Shown one piece after another: positions 32,978 through 40,387 of a DNA stretch of 55,447 nucleotides (positions within the stretch are counted from its first letter, which is position 1; each line of letters begins with the position of its first letter). Both the position numbers and the translations under genes were made by a program. The notes beneath the pieces were generated by a model. The model ran no database searches and was not told the origin of the DNA. It was given only the letters and a program-made list of their open reading frames with translations. The DNA is from a virus: positions 1-55,447 of the IMG/VR virus record IMGVR_UViG_3300033150_000500; one strand, written 5' to 3'.

Positions 32978-33878
32978 ACCATTCTACTGTTTTATCTAAT
33001 CCATCCGCAAAGTTAGTAAATTCCATTAAGAAATCCTCTTTTATTAATGAGTTGTCTATGTTAAAGTTCCTGACATCACCAAACATCTCATCACCGTAGA
33101 CAAGTCCGCTGTCGTAAGTTCTTTCGTGAACCATTTTTGCAAGCTCATTTATGCTTACCTTTATCCCTGAAGCACAGTTGTAAATCCTGTTATCCATCTT
33201 TTCGCAAGCAACAATGTTGGCATGAACAACATCACCGACATAAGTAAATGAGCGTACCTGCTCACCGTCACCATGAATAAGTATAGGCTCCCCACTAACA
33301 ACTTTGCGTAAGAATATAGGTATTACGCCACCATGATCAGAGCTGTCTTGTTTTTCACCGTAAACATGGAAGTACCTCAATATTGTGTACTCAATTCCAT
33401 GTAAGTCGCCAAAGGCAGCCACGTACTTTTCCCCTGCCATCTTGCTTACCCCGTAATAACTGACAGGATTAAGCGGTGTAAATTCCGTTATCATCCCACC
33501 AACCTCTCCATATACAGACCCGGTAGAAGCGTGTACAATCTTATTTACTCCATTGTCAACCATAGACAGTAAGACGTTCAATGTGCCTCCTGCATTGATT
33601 TCACAGTCTTCAACAGGACTTCTCTCACAGACGGTCTTTTTGGCTGCCATCTGGTTAAAAACAACGTCAACGCCTTTCATGGAGAAATCTAATACCTTGC
33701 GATCTCTCACGTCACCATGAATAAATTTAAACTTTTTATTTTTTCTCAGGTGTGAAATGTTTATCGTCTTCCCTGTCGAAAGATTATCATAACAGATAAC
33801 CTTATCACCTCTTTCTAAAAGTGCTTCGCATAGGTGTGAACCTATAAATCCCGCACCGCCCGTTACCAATGCTTTCAT
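32964..33878 (-). CDS. NAD-dependent nucleotide-sugar epimerase/dehydratase
   Basis: 304 residues, extended SDR fold. NAD motif GGAGFIG (7-13), HASTGSVYGE (116-125) and catalytic Y142-x3-K146 (YGVSK), as in UDP-glucose 4-epimerase or GDP/TDP-sugar enzymes. Likely makes a nucleotide-sugar donor for the nearby glycosyltransferases. Substrate cannot be assigned. Confidence 0.9.
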   Translation of the reverse strand: MKALVTGGAGFIGSHLCEALLERGDKVICYDNLSTGKTINISHLRKNKKFKFIHGDVRDRKVLDFSMKGVDVVFNQMAAKKTVCERSPVEDCEINAGGTLNVLLSMVDNGVNKIVHASTGSVYGEVGGMITEFTPLNPVSYYGVSKMAGEKYVAAFGDLHGIEYTILRYFHVYGEKQDSSDHGGVIPIFLRKVVSGEPILIHGDGEQVRSFTYVGDVVHANIVACEKMDNRIYNCASGIKVSINELAKMVHERTYDSGLVYGDEMFGDVRNFNIDNSLIKEDFLMEFTNFADGLDKTVEWYAAL

Positions 33879-34054
33879 AGCTTTTTAAATTTATAATTCA
33901 AAACATTCTTAATAGAATCTGACATTTCTTTCGTGTTTAACATCAATGCCCCGCCAAGGGTTATAAACATATCCCAACATTCATTATCTGTAATTGTTGG
34001 CAATACACTATTAACTTCTTTCTTGAATTTATCATATTGCTCACTTGCTTTCAT
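33875..34054 (-). CDS. Hypothetical protein, 59 aa
   Basis: MKASEQYDKFKKEVN to LNYKFKKL; joined by ATGA overlaps to both the sulfotransferase-like gene upstream and the epimerase downstream. Helical. Context suggests a small accessory protein of the cassette. Confidence 0.65.
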   Translation of the reverse strand: MKASEQYDKFKKEVNSVLPTITDNECWDMFITLGGALMLNTKEMSDSIKNVLNYKFKKL

Positions 34055-34551
34055 AAATAATTATTATATAGTTCATATATATACTCGTTATTTTTCTTAA
34101 ATATTTTTATCGCCTCTCGATTTGGGATATGTTTATGTTTGGACACATTTATCTTTTGTGGCTCAATGTATTCTTTACCCAAATAGTCAGTAAGTTTTTT
34201 AATGTCTTCGTCATACCTTTCATATATACCAACAAATTCCACACCATCTAACGGCGGCAAAAACCTAAGCATAGTAGACGGCTCACTCTTGAAATATTCA
34301 TCAACATCTGGCATATCCTTGTATTGTTTGGTATAATTATAATACGACAACTGTTGCTGATATGGCTCTCTTAAAAATAAAATATAATCCATGTTGTCAA
34401 GATAATAATGACCGTAAGCTATTTCATACCCGTCAGTATTATATGCTAAAGCATTATTATAAACAGTAAGCATTTTATCACCATACCACTCACGAAAAAC
34501 ATACCGCAGTGATGTCCCACCAGTTCGTGGGATATGGACAAACATTTTCAC
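34051..34551 (-). CDS. Sulfotransferase-like protein
   Basis: 166 residues. The N-terminal FVHIPRTGGTSLRY matches the PAPS 5'-phosphosulfate loop of sulfotransferases (P-loop like HIPRTGGTSL). A conserved FLREPYQQ segment follows, similar to the 3'-phosphate-binding LRDP region. It is short, so a minimal or partial fold. It may transfer sulfate to a sugar. Overlaps PanD by 4 bases (ATGA). Confidence 0.7.
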   Translation of the reverse strand: MKMFVHIPRTGGTSLRYVFREWYGDKMLTVYNNALAYNTDGYEIAYGHYYLDNMDYILFLREPYQQQLSYYNYTKQYKDMPDVDEYFKSEPSTMLRFLPPLDGVEFVGIYERYDEDIKKLTDYLGKEYIEPQKINVSKHKHIPNREAIKIFKKNNEYIYELYNNYL

Positions 34552-34856
34552 AATACCACTATTTTTGGATATACTTTTTCTTTATCAGTCATGCCATACA
34601 ATAATATATGTACCCGGTCACCAATTTTGAAATGATTGGCAGCAGCACCGTTCAGGCAAACCTCTCCGCCCTCACCCGAAATAACATACGTTTCCCAATG
34701 ATTTCCCGTATCTATACAATTAACGTGAACCATATCGTACTCTTTAAAGTCAACTAATGCCATCAAATCTCGTCCTAACGTAATACTGCCATCATAATCA
34801 AGGTTCGCACCTGTTACAGTTGTTGTTAATTTAGCAATTAATTTTTGTACATACAT
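34548..34856 (-). CDS. panD: Aspartate 1-decarboxylase-like (PanD)
   Basis: 102 residues aligning along nearly all of bacterial PanD, which makes beta-alanine from aspartate with a self-generated pyruvoyl group. Lys9, the self-cleavage pair Gly23-Ser24, Thr56, Tyr57 and the NGAAA motif (69-73) are all present. E. coli Arg54, which binds substrate carboxylate, corresponds to His53 here, and the GERGS loop is altered, so substrate may differ. The C-terminal tail is shorter than in cellular enzymes. It overlaps the ATP-grasp gene upstream and the sulfotransferase downstream. Confidence 0.85.
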   Translation of the reverse strand: MYVQKLIAKLTTTVTGANLDYDGSITLGRDLMALVDFKEYDMVHVNCIDTGNHWETYVISGEGGEVCLNGAAANHFKIGDRVHILLYGMTDKEKVYPKIVVL

Positions 34857-35563
34857 TTTAGCATCTCCTTAAATTTTTCAGCAATTAATAATAATTCCTC
34901 TTTTGGTCTGCCATATAATATATTATATGAAGCAGTTTCGTTTACATCAATAATATATAATTTCCCATCGTCATCACGCATAATGTCAAGATCAGCAAAG
35001 TCAATCCCAAATAATCCACAAAATGTAAGTATATCTTGGCTTTCTAATGACGTAAACGGACTTACCACCTCGCAACCATCATAATAACCAACTATGCCTT
35101 TAGGGAAATGTAGTAATCTTGGTACTGTGCGTTCCCAGCAAATCACAATCTCACCACCAATAATCGTACACCTGTATTCTTTTGTTGGCGTACCACCAAG
35201 AACCCTTTGGTAAATAAAACCCTCCTCGTTGTCTGGCTTATCTAATATTCCAGATAATTCCTTATTGGCATGATGAATTGACTTTTTCACACACCGCCCA
35301 CTTTTGACAATGGAAGAATATTTAAAAACAATCTCAAACGCCCCGTCTATTGATTTTTTGTCGGTAGAACAAATTGTGTTGTTTATTACTGGTATATCTG
35401 ACTTAAAATCCACCACATTCCCATAACTATTTTTAAAATCGAAATATATCACATAATCATACTCGTCATTTATATCATTCGTCTGCTTAATGCCAAGAAC
35501 ATTTAATATGGCATCAAGTTTATGATAAAACGCCCTGTCTGGATATACGAGTATTGTTTTCAT
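34838..35563 (-). CDS. ATP-grasp ligase-like protein
   Basis: 241 residues, ATP-grasp fold. Conserved features: GFIYQRVLGG, an RCTIIGGEIVICWERTVP central block, the metal site D-x-M then IDVNETASYN (near 205-216) like RimK/glutathione-synthetase enzymes. These ligate an acid to an amine with ATP. Its stop overlaps PanD by 19 bases, so the two are made together. A beta-alanyl or aspartate-derived ligation is plausible; acceptor unknown. Confidence 0.75.
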   Translation of the reverse strand: MKTILVYPDRAFYHKLDAILNVLGIKQTNDINDEYDYVIYFDFKNSYGNVVDFKSDIPVINNTICSTDKKSIDGAFEIVFKYSSIVKSGRCVKKSIHHANKELSGILDKPDNEEGFIYQRVLGGTPTKEYRCTIIGGEIVICWERTVPRLLHFPKGIVGYYDGCEVVSPFTSLESQDILTFCGLFGIDFADLDIMRDDDGKLYIIDVNETASYNILYGRPKEELLLIAEKFKEMLKCMYKN

Positions 35564-36273
35564 GCTTTGTCGTTTGTTCCATGTTTATAAACCGAAAATA
35601 TATCACCTTGTAATAAATCCCAATATGGCGTTGCGAAATTATGAACCGTTAAACTTTCCGTGGGTGCTTTTATTGTTCGACCCAAAGAAATCTCAACCCT
35701 TATATTGTCCAGCTTCCACCTAACGTAATCAAAACTGAGTTGGTCACGGTAGCTACCGGTCATCACTTGATGCCACCATTCACGCTCAAAATCTTCCATA
35801 GTTACATTATTATGCCTGCCAATAATCCCACAAGCATTTAGTCCGTAATTTTCAGGGAAACCCTCTGCACGATACCTCGCCATCTGCGGGATAAAATTTA
35901 ACGAATTGTCAATGCCCTCTTTTTCTATTATTTTTGCCTCCTCGTAAATACAAGTCCTACAAGGGTGCTTCATCATATTGAAATCTTTTCCGTAGTCGAT
36001 ATCTAATTTATTCAAGTCACCGTCAACGTGAATCTGCCCGCCAATCATAAGCGAATAATCGTATTCTTTGGGAACAAATAAATGCGAGTTAATGTAAACG
36101 TATCGTGCCGCTAAATAATCCGGCAACGGAGTTGTGACCACCCTAATATCCCAAACATTACTTTTAATGTCAGTTCTGTTGGTAAACATCAAATAGTCCC
36201 ACCCTTCACTTTTGAACGGCTCATGCGGCTTATCGTGGTCACCAAAATGTATTGTATAAAGACACTTTTTCAT
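35560..36273 (-). CDS. DUF616-like glycosyltransferase-related protein
   Basis: 237 residues. The pattern KCLYTIHFGDHDK, a short segment, AARYVYINSHLFVPKEYDYSLMI, resembles the DUF616/TOD1-like glycosyltransferase-related family. It may be a sugar transferase with an unusual fold. ATGA overlap with the ATP-grasp gene. Confidence 0.6.
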   Translation of the reverse strand: MKKCLYTIHFGDHDKPHEPFKSEGWDYLMFTNRTDIKSNVWDIRVVTTPLPDYLAARYVYINSHLFVPKEYDYSLMIGGQIHVDGDLNKLDIDYGKDFNMMKHPCRTCIYEEAKIIEKEGIDNSLNFIPQMARYRAEGFPENYGLNACGIIGRHNNVTMEDFEREWWHQVMTGSYRDQLSFDYVRWKLDNIRVEISLGRTIKAPTESLTVHNFATPYWDLLQGDIFSVYKHGTNDKA

Positions 36274-36537
36274 TTAACTTTTCTTCTTTTTCTTTTCTTT
36301 AATAACATTCCATTTCCCACTTTTGCAATCCAATCGAATCTCTATTTTTAATGCGTCTAACATTAAATGAATACAGCTCTCAAGATTCAGGTATGGTATT
36401 AACTTAAATTTAGACCTGCCATCCGTCCACCCCTCCATACGTCCACCAGTATGATTTAAACACGCTTTTTCAAGGTATTCTATCCTTGACAATAATTCCT
36501 CATTCCTAATACGGCTTCTTTTCTTAAATATCTTCAT
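36274..36537 (-). CDS. Hypothetical protein, 87 aa
   Basis: Basic protein (starts MKIFKKRSR, ends KKKKKS) with a helical N-terminal half, one base upstream of the DUF616-like gene. No recognised domain. Confidence 0.55.
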   Translation of the reverse strand: MKIFKKRSRIRNEELLSRIEYLEKACLNHTGGRMEGWTDGRSKFKLIPYLNLESCIHLMLDALKIEIRLDCKSGKWNVIKEKKKKKS

Positions 36538-36574
36538 AATTATAATCCATTTAAATGTTTATAAATACACCTTT

Positions 36575-36880
36575 TCATTTACCTGTTTTTTCGTAATATT
36601 CCAAATCATCAACATCACAAATAGAACGAGTGGGGCATCCACCATAAGTCAGAAACAACACCCCTTCTTTAAATCTCACAGATCGTGAACCCTTTTCAAA
36701 CATCTGTTCTCCTGCGTATGCCGGATTTGTCCATGCTTTCTTCCACCCCAAATCCAAAAGCTCTTGTGTGGTAAACGCATGAAATAATTTACCTAATTGC
36801 ACCATATATTCTTCGTCTATTGCATCTTTCTTTTGAGCAATTTCCTGCTTTAGCACAATTATCTTTTCCCTGTTTTTCAT
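36575..36880 (-). CDS. Hypothetical protein, 101 aa
   Basis: Mostly helical, with a short coiled start and a GWKKAW segment; ATGA overlap with the wHTH-like gene upstream. Not recognised. Confidence 0.55.
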   Translation of the reverse strand: MKNREKIIVLKQEIAQKKDAIDEEYMVQLGKLFHAFTTQELLDLGWKKAWTNPAYAGEQMFEKGSRSVRFKEGVLFLTYGGCPTRSICDVDDLEYYEKTGK

Positions 36881-37155
36881 AACGTCTTTAAATGTTTATA
36901 AAGTTCATGCCAGCCGTCTATCTTGACTTTGCATAATTCAATCCTGGATTCAATCAGATTCTTTCGTGCATCACCGTGAGCAATCTTGTATTTGTCACCG
37001 CCTATATGTTCTACGTGGCAGTCCATAACCAAAAGATTCAACAATGAAGCAGCATCTTTTTTTCCCTGACCTACAAAGTGCATAAACTCCTTGAACGTGA
37101 AATTTCGCCCAAGAGTTAGCTTTCGTATGTCGTATGCTATGTCTTTAAGTGCCAT
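36877..37155 (-). CDS. Winged-helix-like small protein, 92 aa
   Basis: Residues 17-60 look like a helix-turn-helix with a wing: FKEFMHFVGQGKKDAASLLNLLV then VEHIGGDKYKI. Perhaps a DNA-binding regulator or small adaptor. Confidence 0.5.
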   Translation of the reverse strand: MALKDIAYDIRKLTLGRNFTFKEFMHFVGQGKKDAASLLNLLVMDCHVEHIGGDKYKIAHGDARKNLIESRIELCKVKIDGWHELYKHLKTL

Positions 37156-37156
37156 A

Positions 37157-37411
37157 TTAACACAAATTATCTACGTATTTTTTTATTTCATCAATCGTAG
37201 CCCCCTTATCAATCATATCACCAATATCTGATTTTATAGTATTGTAATAAAAATCTGCTTGTGCTGAATCTATTTCAGAATAAATGATATTAACATCGTA
37301 ATCAGTATAACTCATTCTGCTATTCGTGGCATAACATAGAACACAACTATAATCATATTGCAACCTATCGTAATCTAATGCTTTGCGAAAAAATCTTATT
37401 ATTCTTTTCAT
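37157..37411 (-). CDS. Hypothetical protein, 84 aa
   Basis: Contains Cys and Tyr/Asp-rich segments (DYDRLQYDYSCVLC). One base from each neighbour. No recognised family. Confidence 0.55.
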   Translation of the reverse strand: MKRIIRFFRKALDYDRLQYDYSCVLCYATNSRMSYTDYDVNIIYSEIDSAQADFYYNTIKSDIGDMIDKGATIDEIKKYVDNLC

Positions 37412-37412
37412 C

Positions 37413-38051
37413 TTAGTGGTCTAATAATCCCGGAACATGGCAAACTCCAAATCCTGCCGTGTTCAAGCGTTTATAATTATCACTTATTACCTTTAATGTA
37501 TTTACAAAATTCCAATCATGTAAATATGTTGTTTTCTCATTCCACCACGCATTCATATCTACCTTATGACAAATATTTGATGTCCCACATTGACCCTGCG
37601 TATGTATCGAACAAACATGGCGGTCAAACTGCTCTGTCTTTTTATTCCAACTCATATCATCGAACCAATACCAATCACAGTCGGTCATCTCTATTTGTAA
37701 TGATTCCAAATAACCATCAAGGTACAAATCATCAACGTCCAAATAAATAGCATATTCGCCTTTTGCCTTCTGAAGCCCTGCGTTTCTCGCCCTGCCTGAA
37801 GAGCCAGCGTTACGCTTTGAGCCTCGCACCTTTTTGTATTGAATCTTAAAGAGATTAATGTTCTTATTCCCGTAAAAGTTGTTCCTGATTATCTCTATGG
37901 TTTTATCACAGCCATCAGCTACAATTATCAACTCAAAATCTTTTTGGGTTAAAACAGAATTAACAGCCCTGACAATCTTTTCGTCACGGTTGCTTGCTGC
38001 TCGTTTGTACTCGCCCAAGAATGAGGGCATTATGACTGAGAATTTAGGCAT
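37413..38051 (-). CDS. Glycosyltransferase, GT-A fold (family 2)
   Basis: 212 residues. Starts MPKFSVIMPSFLGEYK; the donor region RNAGLQKAKGEYAIYLDVDD (about 92-112) carries the DxD-type site, followed by WYWFDDMSW. Third glycosyltransferase of the cassette and the first gene transcribed. TAATG overlap with the 55-residue DUF4177-like gene upstream. Confidence 0.85.
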   Translation of the reverse strand: MPKFSVIMPSFLGEYKRAASNRDEKIVRAVNSVLTQKDFELIIVADGCDKTIEIIRNNFYGNKNINLFKIQYKKVRGSKRNAGSSGRARNAGLQKAKGEYAIYLDVDDLYLDGYLESLQIEMTDCDWYWFDDMSWNKKTEQFDRHVCSIHTQGQCGTSNICHKVDMNAWWNEKTTYLHDWNFVNTLKVISDNYKRLNTAGFGVCHVPGLLDH

Positions 38052-38218
38052 TATGTAAGCTCCCTCTTAAATATTGCGTATGGTGGCGAATCAACTGTTT
38101 CAATACATTCCCATCCGGCCTTTCCATGTTTATTTAAAAACCGAATCCAATCGCTGTGGTCACTGCCATACTTATTCCCCTCATCAAATTTAAAAATTTC
38201 ATACTCAAATTTCTTCAT
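38051..38218 (-). CDS. DUF4177-like microprotein, 55 aa
   Basis: MKKFEYEIFKFDEG, then WIRFLNKHGKAGWECIET, matching the DUF4177 pattern (Lxx-G-GWE). A TAATG joint precedes the glycosyltransferase. Family role unknown. Confidence 0.6.
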   Translation of the reverse strand: MKKFEYEIFKFDEGNKYGSDHSDWIRFLNKHGKAGWECIETVDSPPYAIFKRELT

Positions 38219-38480
38219 TTATTTCTTTATCTAAGTTTGCTTTAGCTGTGTGAAAAATCTTACCCGTGTATTTGTAGGTTTTAAAATAATATTCACTAAC
38301 CCAAAAATATTTATTCTTTTTACGGATTACCATTGACGTTATCCCCGTGCTTTCTGTGAACTCGTCAGCACCCTTTTTGGCTAATTCCAACGTCCCGTCT
38401 TCGACAACCATATTACTACGCTTGCCTAATAAGGATCGCATTGCCTTAATCTGTTCTAACTGCTGTTTTGTTACTGTCAT
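38205..38480 (-). CDS. Hypothetical protein, 91 aa
   Basis: Helical N-terminus with basic residues, then strand-rich C-terminus. Joined by ATGA to the recoded-stop gene 38477-38674. No recognised domain. Confidence 0.55.
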   Translation of the reverse strand: MTVTKQQLEQIKAMRSLLGKRSNMVVEDGTLELAKKGADEFTESTGITSMVIRKKNKYFWVSEYYFKTYKYTGKIFHTAKANLDKEINEEI

Positions 38481-38518
38481 ACTATTGTTTTTTCATCTGA
38501 AAGCTCATGTTCAAAACA

Positions 38519-38674
38519 CTATTCTCCGTTTTCGTAGCTCGTTGAAACGAAATATTCGACACCGCTTAGCGTCCCAAATTTCATATTAATAATAATACCC
38601 TTCCGGCTTTCAGGAGTGATGTGATAAACTTCCTGCAACATTTCAAATTTGTGTTCAAATGTTATTTTTCCCAT
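38519..38674 (-). CDS. Small protein with in-frame TAG (51 aa; read-through 65 aa)
   Basis: Starts MGKITFEHKFEM. A TAG (38519-38521) ends the ORF after ENGE, but the frame continues with CFEHELSDEKTIV to a TGA at 38477-38479. That TGA forms the usual ATGA overlap with the next start at 38480. This suggests the ancestral gene ran through, so the TAG is a recent mutation or read-through. Start overlap with the gene above (38662) is 13 bases. Confidence 0.5.
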   Translation of the reverse strand: MGKITFEHKFEMLQEVYHITPESRKGIIINMKFGTLSGVEYFVSTSYENGE

Positions 38675-38829
38675 GATGTACTAAATATTATATTTCCTTT
38701 TCCGTGATAGCTTCCAAAATAGTCGTGGCAAAACCACTCAAATGTTCCATCCAAAAATAGCACATGAGCGTATTGCCCGACTTCTGCCGTGTATTTTATT
38801 GCTTTATTTATTGCTTTACTTTTCTCCAT
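38662..38829 (-). CDS. Hypothetical protein, 55 aa
   Basis: MEKSKAINKA to FSTSWEK, aromatic-rich (FEWFCHDYFGSYHG). Its start lies inside the end of the HNH gene by 22 bases, suggesting the HNH gene was inserted beside it. No recognised domain. Confidence 0.5.
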   Translation of the reverse strand: MEKSKAINKAIKYTAEVGQYAHVLFLDGTFEWFCHDYFGSYHGKGNIIFSTSWEK

Positions 38830-39407
38830 TGTGAACCTCCTGCAAATTTTCTTCTACCATTGCAACACGCAGAAATATTAGAATGATGAATCTCTGTTTT
38901 TCTTGCCGCACTATTAATTGAATAATATTTTGCAATATCAACATTACCAATAAATTGAATAATTGAAATACATTGTTTTGTATTAATTCCATTCAATGAA
39001 TCTGACATATATCGTTGATTATTCTCTCTCCACGTAACAACCCTTAAATTATCAAGTGTATAGGGCTTATAATCATCAAGCCTGTCGCACGATGGTCTTA
39101 ATCTTGTATTATATCCAGATTCTTTCCAATTATCATATAACTCATGGAATACACGCTGAGAAAACATCCATTCTCGTAATTCACCAAGCGTATATGTTGG
39201 CATTGGGTCGCCACGCTTTCTTGATGTTGCTCTTTGCGTTGAATATATAGTAGATATTAAACCATCTTTTGTTTTTTGGTATTCTTGAATAGCAATATTT
39301 TTACAGTCATTACACCAAGAACATTTCCCATCTTTTGTTTCTGGATGTCTATTAAACCGATTAATTGGTTTCGGCTCACCACACTTTGTACAAATCTTAG
39401 TTTCCAT
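38808..39407 (-). CDS. HNH-type homing endonuclease (paralogue 2)
   Basis: 199 residues starting METKICTKCGEP (39407); the frame extends further, but that start leaves 1 base after the MuF-like stop. Zinc ribbon C6-x2-C9 and C29-x2-C32; central DRLDDYKPYTLDNLRVVTW as in the other two copies; NUMOD1-like tail with IHHSNISACCNG. Inserted between the minor head protein and the accessory cassette, with no leader RNA. Confidence 0.75.
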   Translation of the reverse strand: METKICTKCGEPKPINRFNRHPETKDGKCSWCNDCKNIAIQEYQKTKDGLISTIYSTQRATSRKRGDPMPTYTLGELREWMFSQRVFHELYDNWKESGYNTRLRPSCDRLDDYKPYTLDNLRVVTWRENNQRYMSDSLNGINTKQCISIIQFIGNVDIAKYYSINSAARKTEIHHSNISACCNGRRKFAGGSQWRKVKQ

Positions 39408-39408
39408 A

Positions 39409-40200
39409 TTATTTCTTTTTAAGCTCTTCCTTTGCTCGTTCATCTGTTATGAATAATGGATAATGCCTACAACCCCACCTGCCTCTGTCTATTAGTGGGT
39501 TATAGTCATCGACATTGGGGTATCCGGGAAGCGTTGAATCGTTTTTCCAATCATCAATATTGTCTTTATTAAAAACAAGATCGTTACGCTTTATACAAAA
39601 CTCACGGCTTGTTGAAATAAGCCCGCCAGCATAAATAAAATATTTAAGACCATTTTGTTCTGCGTGTGCAGAAGATAAAATTGCATCGAACTGCATAACG
39701 CTGTCGTATAGGAAGTTACGATAATATCTATTCAGGACGCCACTGCGGTCTTTTAAGCCCAATATATCCCTCATACCCAAACGTATCGTTCCCATGCTCC
39801 TATGCGAAGAAATACTACCAAGTAAATAATTCTTTACCTGTTGCTTTACGGGTTCTAAAACAGACACGCTTTGCAGGTAGTTTTCCATCCTTGTCATTAG
39901 CGCATCAAACCCTTTAAAACTTTTAGCATCTAAACCCAAAGAATCGAAATAATCCACATAGAATTTATCCAGCCCTCTCAAATGTGTAGTTATTCTTTTT
40001 AGAAATGGTAATTGTGAATTTTTGTTGAAGGTGATAAAGGCATTGTCGATTTTACCCACAAGTGAAATGTTCTTTGAATTAAACACAGCCTTTCCGTCTA
40101 CGAAAAGCAACCCAACAATTACAGCCATGATCTCGTCATACAAGTCACGTTCAAGCTGTTCTGTTTCTTTTTCAACCTTATTTACAAACTCATCAATCAT
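39409..40200 (-). CDS. Minor head protein (MuF-like)
   Basis: 263 residues. Starts with a helical segment; the C-terminal half has the pattern DAILSSAHAEQNGLKYFIYAG, RWGCRHYP at residues ~245, typical of the phage Mu gpF-like minor head protein family. It follows the portal gene, as usual, and participates in head assembly. Confidence 0.7.
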   Translation of the reverse strand: MIDEFVNKVEKETEQLERDLYDEIMAVIVGLLFVDGKAVFNSKNISLVGKIDNAFITFNKNSQLPFLKRITTHLRGLDKFYVDYFDSLGLDAKSFKGFDALMTRMENYLQSVSVLEPVKQQVKNYLLGSISSHRSMGTIRLGMRDILGLKDRSGVLNRYYRNFLYDSVMQFDAILSSAHAEQNGLKYFIYAGGLISTSREFCIKRNDLVFNKDNIDDWKNDSTLPGYPNVDDYNPLIDRGRWGCRHYPLFITDERAKEELKKK

Positions 40201-40202
40201 TC

Positions 40203-40376
40203 TTAATATATTGCAACAATTTCATCACACGCAATAATTAACATTGTAATACCAGAACCCTTATCAAACAAACGTATAAATTCTGGCGTTTCGCCGCCCA
40301 TAAGCTGCTTAGATATAGCATCTGCATTTTCAACAGAAACATTAATTTCTTTTTTGTTTTTAAATAAAATTTTCAT
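40203..40376 (-). CDS. Hypothetical protein, 57 aa
   Basis: MKILFKNKKEINVS to EIVAIY, with leader CTAAAAACTAAAACT before its ATG. Lies between portal and minor head genes, 11 bases after the portal stop. No recognised domain. Confidence 0.6.
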   Translation of the reverse strand: MKILFKNKKEINVSVENADAISKQLMGGETPEFIRLFDKGSGITMLIIACDEIVAIY

Positions 40377-40387
40377 AGTTTTAGTTT

